From: Caldinitratiruptor microaerophilus
GTDB lineage: Bacteria > Bacillota > Sulfobacillia > Symbiobacteriales > ZC4RG38
DNA: 64,000 bases
Assembly (NCBI RefSeq): GCF_025999835.1
Contig: NZ_AP025628.1
Location: forward strand, 2,170,001-2,234,000
Direction: 5' to 3'
Below, one piece after another: positions 58,540-64,000 of this stretch (position 1 is its first letter; each line of letters starts with the position of its first letter). The translations under genes were made by a program, and so were the position numbers. The notes beneath the pieces were generated by a model, which saw only the letters and a list, made by a program, of their open reading frames with translations, was not told the DNA's origin and did not search any database.

Positions 58540-61473
58540 ATGTCATACATTGCCAGGACGGCCCGGCCCGGTACCCTGGCACGGGTCCTCGCACGGGTTC
58601 TGGCTGCCGCCCTGATCAGCGCTGCTACTCTGCGGGGGGTGGCCAGGGCAGAGGAGGGGTCTCCCTCACCCCCGCCGCCCCCACCGCCCCCGGAACTGCG
58701 GGTGGTCCACCTCACGGACACCCACTGGGTGGCGGGCGGAGCGAACGAAGGTACCCGTGCGGTCCTGGCCGAGGTCGCCGCGCTCGCTCCCACGCCCGAC
58801 CTCGTGATCCACGGCGGCGACGTCACCGAAATGGGGCGCCCGCAGGAGTACCGGGAGTTCCTCACGGCAGTCGCGCCCCTGGGCATCCCGCTCGAGGCGG
58901 TTCCCGGCAATCACGACGCGCGCTGGCTGGACGCCGGCAAGCGCGGCTTCCGTGAGGCGTTCGGACAGCCTTACCGCTCCTTCGACCGGGGCGGCGTCCA
59001 TTTCGTCCTGCTCGACTCCACCGTGGAGGCCGAGACCCATGGCCACTTCGATCCGTCCCTCCTGGAGTGGCTGGAAGAGGACCTCCGGCGGGTCGGGCCC
59101 GACCGGCCGGTGGTCGTCTTCTTCCACCACCCCGTGGCCTACACGCCCCTCTCGTTCACGGACTCCGACGACGAGCTCCTGTCCGTTCTCGCCCGCTACA
59201 ACGTCCGCGCCGTCCTGACCGGACACGGGCACCTGCACATGGCGTGGGAGCGCAACGGCATCCCCTTCTTCATGACCCGGGCGGCGGACGAGCGGGGCTA
59301 CAAGGTTCTCGACTTCGCCGGGGGAATCCTGCGGGTGTACGACGGCGAGGCCGGCGCCCCCCTGCGTCTGGCGGCGCACATTCCGCTCAGACGCCCGCAG
59401 GAGGCCGGCCGCCTCCGGCTGGGCCGGCTGGACCTCGTCGGGGGCCGGCTGCGTTTCTCCGTCGAGGCGCGAGGGCTCGCTCCGGACGCGCAGATCGGGT
59501 ACCGGGTCGACCTCCAGCCCTGGCAACCGCTCACCGGGCAAGCGGGCCGGCTGGCGGCGGAGGTCGACCTGACCGGCCTCCTGCCGGGCCTGCACCGCCT
59601 CCGCGTCTGGGCCGCGCCCGCAGGGGCCGCGCTGCCCGGGGCGGCCGCCACGGCGGCGCAGTGGGAGGCGCGGGACCTGGGCCCGTCGTGGAGCGACTTT
59701 GCGGACTTCGAGACCGCCGCGCCCCAGAAACCGGAGGGACCCGAGCAGCCCGGGGTACTGTGGCGCCAGGTCACCCCGGCCGGGATCCAGGCCGCCCCGG
59801 CGGTCGACACCGGAGCCGTGTACGTGGCCGACCGGTCGGGCCGGGTCGCCGCGGTGGACCCGGCCACCGGTCGGGTGCGCTGGCAGTTCCAGGCCCGTGG
59901 CGGAGTGGTGGGCTCCCCGCTGCTCGACACCGGCCGCGTTCTCGTCGGCGACCTGGCCGGGAATCTCTACGCGCTCGACGCGGCGACGGGCCGCACGGTG
60001 TGGCGGCGCGAACTCGGCGCGCCGGTGCTCGCCGAACCGCTCGCCGCCGCCGGCCTTCTCTTCGTCGGCGATGCGGACGGCGTGCTGCACGCGCTCGACC
60101 CGGCGACGGGCCGTGAGCGCTGGCAGTACCGGGCCGGCGGCCTCATCCGGGCCCGGGCGACCTACGCGGCCGGGCGCGTGTACGTCGGCGCCTGGGATCG
60201 CACCGTGCACGCGGTCGACGCCTTCACCGGGGAGCCCGTCTGGACGCGGGAACTGCCGGGGAGCACGTACTACTCTCCGGCGAACACGCCCTTCCTGTAC
60301 TACCGGGGCCGGCTGTTCGTGACCCGCAGCATGCCCCCGGGGGAAGCCGGCCTCTACGCGCTGGACGCGCGGGACGGCCGGGTGCTGTGGTCGGCCCCAG
60401 GGGGGTACGGTTACAGCACGCCCGTGCTTCACGGCGGGCTCGTGGCAGCGGCGACCGGCGACGGAACGGTCCGGGCGTTCGACCCGATGACCGGCGCCGT
60501 CCGCTGGGAAACCCGCACGGGCCTCACGACCTTCGACGGCGCCCTCACCTCCTTCGGCGGCAGCCTCGTCCTGGCGGGGCTCTCCGGCCAGGTGGCGGCC
60601 GTCGTCCCGCCACCCCCGACCGTTCCCGGCGCGGACGCCCCCACAGCCCCCGGGCAGGAGGCGCCGGCCCGTCCCCCTGCCGGGGTCCCGCCGCAGGGCA
60701 CGGTGGCCTGGCGCTTCGCCGCCGGCCCCGGCTACCTGTTCGCCCGCCCGGCCGCCGGCGGCGATCGGGTCTACCTCGCCTCCCTGAGCGGCCTGCTCGT
60801 CGCAGTGCGGGCGCCCGCCGCAGCCTCCCTTCCGCTCACGACGGGCTCGCCCGGCCTGCAGGCGCGCGTCGCCCCCGCTCCCGGGTTCCCCGACGTGGTG
60901 ACACACTGGGCGCGGGATAGCGTGGCCCTCGCCCGGGCGATGGGCCTGGCCACGGGACGGCCGGACGGGGGCTTCCATCCCGACGGCCCCCTCACCCGCG
61001 CCGAGATGGCCGCACTGGTGGTCCGGTACCTGGGCCTCGCGCCGGCGACCTCGCCGCCGGGCCCGGGCACGGGTCCGGCGCCGCAACCCTCGCCGGAAGC
61101 GCCGCCCCATCTCGCGGATATCGAGGGCCACTGGGGCGCTCCCTACATCCGCGCCCTAGAGGCCGAGGGGCTGGTCGGCGGGATACCGGGGCCGGACGGC
61201 AAGCGCCTCTTCCAGCCGGACCGCCCCGTCACCCGCGCGGAGATGGCCACCCTGCTGGCGCGCGTCGTAGCGCGCACCGCTCCGTCCCGCGGGTTCGACA
61301 GCCGTCTCCGCGACCTCGGGGGCCACTGGGCGGCGGAGCCCGTGCGTTCCCTGGAGGAACTGCGGATCGTGAGCGGCACCCGGCGGCCCGACGGGACCTT
61401 CGCCTTCGAGCCCGATCGCCCGGTCACACGGGCGGAGGCGGCTGTCCTCCTGGTGCGGCTGGCACTGCCCTGA
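58540..61473 (+). CDS. S-layer-anchored metallophosphoesterase / PQQ-propeller fusion
   Basis: 977 residues. Signal peptide, Pro-rich linker, calcineurin-like phosphoesterase (HLTDTHW, HGGDVTEMG, PGNHDAR, FFHHPVAY, TGHGHLHM; all metal ligands present), a linker domain, a PQQ-type beta-propeller (VYVADRSGRVAAVDPATGRV and related blades such as LYALDAATGRTVWRREL), and three C-terminal SLH repeats (GRPDGGFHPDGPLTRAEMAA; LFQPDRPVTRAEMATLLA; FEPDRPVTRAEAAVLLV). It is exported and tied to cell-wall polymer. ATG 58540 with GGAGGTG upstream. Substrate unknown; phosphodiester hydrolysis outside the cell is expected. Confidence 0.9.
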   Translation: MSYIARTARPGTLARVLARVLAAALISAATLRGVARAEEGSPSPPPPPPPPELRVVHLTDTHWVAGGANEGTRAVLAEVAALAPTPDLVIHGGDVTEMGRPQEYREFLTAVAPLGIPLEAVPGNHDARWLDAGKRGFREAFGQPYRSFDRGGVHFVLLDSTVEAETHGHFDPSLLEWLEEDLRRVGPDRPVVVFFHHPVAYTPLSFTDSDDELLSVLARYNVRAVLTGHGHLHMAWERNGIPFFMTRAADERGYKVLDFAGGILRVYDGEAGAPLRLAAHIPLRRPQEAGRLRLGRLDLVGGRLRFSVEARGLAPDAQIGYRVDLQPWQPLTGQAGRLAAEVDLTGLLPGLHRLRVWAAPAGAALPGAAATAAQWEARDLGPSWSDFADFETAAPQKPEGPEQPGVLWRQVTPAGIQAAPAVDTGAVYVADRSGRVAAVDPATGRVRWQFQARGGVVGSPLLDTGRVLVGDLAGNLYALDAATGRTVWRRELGAPVLAEPLAAAGLLFVGDADGVLHALDPATGRERWQYRAGGLIRARATYAAGRVYVGAWDRTVHAVDAFTGEPVWTRELPGSTYYSPANTPFLYYRGRLFVTRSMPPGEAGLYALDARDGRVLWSAPGGYGYSTPVLHGGLVAAATGDGTVRAFDPMTGAVRWETRTGLTTFDGALTSFGGSLVLAGLSGQVAAVVPPPPTVPGADAPTAPGQEAPARPPAGVPPQGTVAWRFAAGPGYLFARPAAGGDRVYLASLSGLLVAVRAPAAASLPLTTGSPGLQARVAPAPGFPDVVTHWARDSVALARAMGLATGRPDGGFHPDGPLTRAEMAALVVRYLGLAPATSPPGPGTGPAPQPSPEAPPHLADIEGHWGAPYIRALEAEGLVGGIPGPDGKRLFQPDRPVTRAEMATLLARVVARTAPSRGFDSRLRDLGGHWAAEPVRSLEELRIVSGTRRPDGTFAFEPDRPVTRAEAAVLLVRLALP

Positions 61474-61481
61474 GACGGCGC

Positions 61482-61512
61482 CGGGCGGGTCCCCGTCAGG
61501 AGGGCCCGCCCG
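61482..61512. terminator. Bidirectional terminator between convergent genes
   Basis: CGGGCGGG pairs with CCCGCCCG, extended by three inner pairs (one G-T), around a 9-base loop. It overlaps the last codons of the MoeB-like gene and follows the SLH protein stop by eight bases. Confidence 0.55.
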
Positions 61513-62746
61513 ACTCGGTCTTCAGCTGGAGGTTCACCCAGGCGGCCATGCCGCCGCGGAGGTTGTACACCTGCTGGTACCCTGCCCGCCGGAGGGCCCG
61601 GGTCGCCAGGCCGCTGCGCTCCCCCACGGCGCAGACCAGGATGGCCGGGCGATCCGGGTCGATCTCCCGCCAGCGGTCGTTGAGGTCCGGCAGCGGGATG
61701 AGCCGGGCCCCGGGGATGTGCTGGAGCTCGTACTCGTACGGCTGGCGGACGTCGATCCACTGCACCTCGGGGCTTCCCAGGTAGCGCGCCGCCTCCTCCG
61801 GCTCGATCTCCCACTCCCCGGCCGGTGGGCGCTCCCAGGCCGCGCGCGGCGCCGCCGGAGCCGGCGGAGTCGCCGCCGCGCCCACCGCCGCCTCCACGTT
61901 GCTCCGGGGGGCCGGCACGCCGCAGAACTGCTCGTAATCGACCAGTTCGGTGATGGTCGGGTGGTCGCCGCACACCGGGCACTCGGGGTTGCGCTGGCGC
62001 CGGAGCACCCGGTAGTCGCCGTACAGGGCGTCGAAGAGGAGGAGCCGGCTATCCATCGTCTCGCCCAGGCCCAGCAGGATCTTGATCGCCTCGAGGGCCT
62101 GGAGCGTCCCGACATGGCCGACCATGGCGCCCATCACCCCGGCGTCGCCGCACGACGGAACCGCCCCCGGCGGCGGCGGGGTGGGGTACAGGCAGCGGTA
62201 ACAGCCCTTCCCGGGCATGAAGACGGCCATCTGCGCCTCCCACATGAGGACGGAGGCGTCGACCAGCGGCCTCTTCAGGAGCACGCAGGCGTCGTTGACC
62301 AGGTACCGGGTGGGGAAGTTGTCGCTGCCGTTCACCACCACGTCATACTCCCGGATGATGTCCAGGGCGTTCTGGCTGGAGAGCACGGTGGGGTAGGTGC
62401 GCACCTGCACGTCCGGGTTGAGGGCGGCGATGGTGCGCGCGGCGGACTCGACCTTCGGGCTGCCGACCCGGTCGGTCGTGTGGATCACCTGCCGCTGGAG
62501 GTTGTTCAGCTCCACGCGGTCGCCGTCCACGACCCCGATGGTTCCAACCCCGGCCGCCGCAAGGTACAGAAGGGCCGGCGAGCCGAGGCCCCCCGCCCCC
62601 ACCACGAGGACGCGGCTGTCCAGGAGCCGGCGCTGTCCCTGCACCCCCACCTCCCGGAGCAGGATGTGCCGGCTGTACCGCTCCATCTGCTCGTCGGTCA
62701 AGAGCGGGCGGGCCGCGGTGGCGGCACCCGCCGGAGCACCCGTCAC
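61496..62746 (-). CDS. MoeB/ThiF-type adenylyltransferase fused to rhodanese
   Basis: 416 residues. N-terminal E1-like domain: ERYSRHILLREVGVQGQRRL, nucleotide loop VVGAGGLGSPAL, DGDRVELNNLQRQVIH, zinc ligands CYRCLYP and CPVCGD. The C-terminal rhodanese has QWIDVRQPYEYELQHIPGA and the active-site Cys in ILVCAVGERSG. Same domain order as eukaryotic MOCS3/Uba4 and some bacterial MoeB/ThiF proteins: it adenylates a MoaD/ThiS C-terminus and delivers sulfur from its rhodanese Cys. A candidate partner, the MoaD-like protein, lies 9 kb away. GTG 62746. Confidence 0.92.
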   Translation of the reverse strand: MTGAPAGAATAARPLLTDEQMERYSRHILLREVGVQGQRRLLDSRVLVVGAGGLGSPALLYLAAAGVGTIGVVDGDRVELNNLQRQVIHTTDRVGSPKVESAARTIAALNPDVQVRTYPTVLSSQNALDIIREYDVVVNGSDNFPTRYLVNDACVLLKRPLVDASVLMWEAQMAVFMPGKGCYRCLYPTPPPPGAVPSCGDAGVMGAMVGHVGTLQALEAIKILLGLGETMDSRLLLFDALYGDYRVLRRQRNPECPVCGDHPTITELVDYEQFCGVPAPRSNVEAAVGAAATPPAPAAPRAAWERPPAGEWEIEPEEAARYLGSPEVQWIDVRQPYEYELQHIPGARLIPLPDLNDRWREIDPDRPAILVCAVGERSGLATRALRRAGYQQVYNLRGGMAAWVNLQLKTESGGPS

Positions 62747-62796
62747 GGAGGACCACCTCGCGCACCCATTCTAGCACAAGGGCTTCTCGGGGCCAC

Positions 62797-63003
62797 TCAG
62801 AGCGGCGGCCGGTTCTTCCCCTTGAGCCCGTGGCCGGCCTCCTCCGCCTCGTGACGGCTCTTGCCGGAGCACATGGGGCAGATCCACACTGCCCTGGCCG
62901 GACTGCCGGTGACCTTGGCCCGCTCCGCCGCCTCCCGCTCCCGCGCGGCCGCCACCGGATCGTCCCCGGCGGGTCGTCCGCACAGCATGCACCGAAGCAC
63001 CAC
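62797..63003 (-). CDS. Small zinc-ribbon protein (DUF2197-like)
   Basis: 68 residues with two CxxC knuckles, RCMLCGRPAGDD and WICPMCSGKSRHEAEEAG, a probable zinc ribbon. The CxxCSGKxRHEA block resembles small Bacillota proteins of the DUF2197 group, though I am not certain of the family number. GTG 63003 with GGGAG upstream. Function unknown. Confidence 0.7.
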   Translation of the reverse strand: MVLRCMLCGRPAGDDPVAAAREREAAERAKVTGSPARAVWICPMCSGKSRHEAEEAGHGLKGKNRPPL

Positions 63004-63053
63004 TACACCACTCCCGCCCGGGCGCGGCCCGACCCGTGACAGGGCCGGGGCGC

Positions 63054-63305
63054 TCAGAACAGCCCGCTCTGCCCCAGGGCACCCGGGCGCAGGTAGCGCG
63101 CGCTCGGCGCCACCCTGCGGACCAGGAAGCGCGCCACGTCCTCGTCGCTCAGGAGGTCCACCGGTGTCCGGTAGAACGCCTCGAGCTCCCGGGCCTGGCT
63201 CAGGCGAGCCTCCTCGACCTCGGTCAGCGGGACCTCGAATTCCCACCCCACGGGAACCGTCCGCCCGGGGCGGGCGGCCGTCTTTCCGGACCCTCGTTTC
63301 GCCAA
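63054..63305 (-). CDS. Hypothetical 83-residue protein
   Basis: TTG 63305 behind GGAGGCGG. Basic N-terminus (AKRGSGKTAARPGR), then helical VEEARLSQARELEAFYRTPV and LSDEDVARFLVRRVAPSARY. No membrane segment and no motif recognised. It is 50 bases upstream of the zinc-ribbon gene on the same strand, so the two may be co-transcribed. Confidence 0.55.
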   Translation of the reverse strand: MAKRGSGKTAARPGRTVPVGWEFEVPLTEVEEARLSQARELEAFYRTPVDLLSDEDVARFLVRRVAPSARYLRPGALGQSGLF

Positions 63306-63428
63306 CCCATACCGCCTCCGTGTTCGCCGGGCCGTCCCGGCCCCGGTCTGGCGATATGGTACCAGATCATAAGAGCAGCAGCAAGTTCCGGTCGATTCCT
63401 GTTGGCAATCGCGACGATTACCGCCGCC

Positions 63429-64000
63429 TCACGGAGAACGGCTCTCGTCGTCGGACGGGCCCGTTTCCTGCACCAGCCCCTCCCGGAAGGCGAACCGGAT
63501 CGCCTCGGAGCGGTTGCGCAGGTGCAGCTTCTCCATGATGTGACGCATGTGGTTCTTGACCGTGCTCTCGGCGACGTACAGCCGGGCGGCGATCTCCTTG
63601 TACGTGAGCCCCTGGCTGGCCAGCTGCAGCACCTCGACCTCGCGGGGGCTCAGGTTGTGCGAGTCCTCCGGCGCGCCCCCGGCCGCCTTGCCCTGGCGGA
63701 ACTCCTTCAGCACCTTGGCCGCCATGAGCGGGGAGACCGGCGCCTCTCCGGCGCCGGCGGCGCGAACCGCCGCGACGAGCTCCTCCGGCCCCAGGTTCTT
63801 GAGCAGATAGCCGTCGGCTCCGGCCTTGATGGCCTCGAACAGGTCGCGGTCGATGTCCGACACGGTCAGGATCACGATCCGGGTCTCCGGCACCTGCTGC
63901 TTGATGAGCCGGGTGGCCTGTACCCCGTTCATCTGCGGCATGTTGATGTCCATGAGCACCAGATCGGGCCGATAGCGCACTGCCAGGTCGACCGCTTCCT
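63429..64000 (-). CDS. NarL-type response regulator (partial)
   Basis: At least 190 residues; the N-terminus lies beyond the window end. It shows the phospho-acceptor DLVLMDINMPQMNG, the conserved Lys in GADGYLLKNLGPEE, and a LuxR helix-turn-helix LSPREVEVLQLASQGLTYKE followed by VAESTVKNHMRHIMEKL. A second LuxR-type regulator distinct from that at 55.0-55.8 kb. Its kinase is probably outside the window. Confidence 0.9.
   Translation of the reverse strand, partial: EAVDLAVRYRPDLVLMDINMPQMNGVQATRLIKQQVPETRIVILTVSDIDRDLFEAIKAGADGYLLKNLGPEELVAAVRAAGAGEAPVSPLMAAKVLKEFRQGKAAGGAPEDSHNLSPREVEVLQLASQGLTYKEIAARLYVAESTVKNHMRHIMEKLHLRNRSEAIRFAFREGLVQETGPSDDESRSP

Overview
The window is about 70% G+C, with strong GGAGG-type ribosome binding sites and frequent GTG, TTG and (inferred) CTG starts. 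It carries prkA, yhbH and spoVR homologues, lipoproteins and an S-layer-homology (SLH) protein, and shows no outer-membrane genes. This points to a high-GC, probably spore-forming Bacillota of the Symbiobacterium / Thermaerobacter / Caldinitratiruptor type. I cannot fix the genus from sequence alone. I saw no rRNA, tRNA, CRISPR array, insertion sequence or phage gene.

Layout. 1-2.9 kb: the end of a sugar-nucleotide/glycosyltransferase operon. 2.9-19.4 kb, mostly minus strand: the sporulation-linked kinase PrkA, a complete branched-chain amino-acid type ABC transporter (livKHMGF), a YetF-like membrane protein, SpoVR, a two-component system with a Met/His-rich sensor loop, YhbH, a PgpA-like phosphatase and a short DnaE. 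20-25 kb: a DUF3048 lipoprotein, then a membrane-bound HD-GYP/GGDEF enzyme preceded by a 25-residue peptide gene and a DUF5317 gene. 25-33.8 kb: a fatty-acid beta-oxidation module. Hydroxyacyl-CoA dehydrogenase, thioesterase, enoyl-CoA hydratase and acyl-CoA dehydrogenase lie on the minus strand. Divergent etfB-etfA-etfD would pass the electrons to menaquinone.

33.9-46.9 kb: a respiratory molybdoenzyme island. The tetrathionate-reductase-like Fe-S, NrfD and catalytic subunits, a polyferredoxin and a propeller lipoprotein follow a full-consensus sigma-54 promoter and a 34-bp palindrome. Just upstream lie an orphan periplasmic binding protein, a sensor kinase and an NtrC-type activator, so the signal chain can be read from sensor to promoter.

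47-52.1 kb: cstA followed by a six-gene-long transcription unit containing two ArsA/Get3-family ATPases. One of them has lost the catalytic aspartate. Three small proteins of unknown function accompany them. This is the best candidate here for a poorly described system. 52.3-64 kb: a tungsten-type aldehyde:ferredoxin oxidoreductase with a MoaD-like partner, a flavin/PNPOx-like protein, a NarL/LiaR-type two-component pair, a secreted subtilase, a large S-layer-anchored phosphoesterase/propeller fusion, a MoeB-rhodanese protein, two small proteins and a truncated response regulator.
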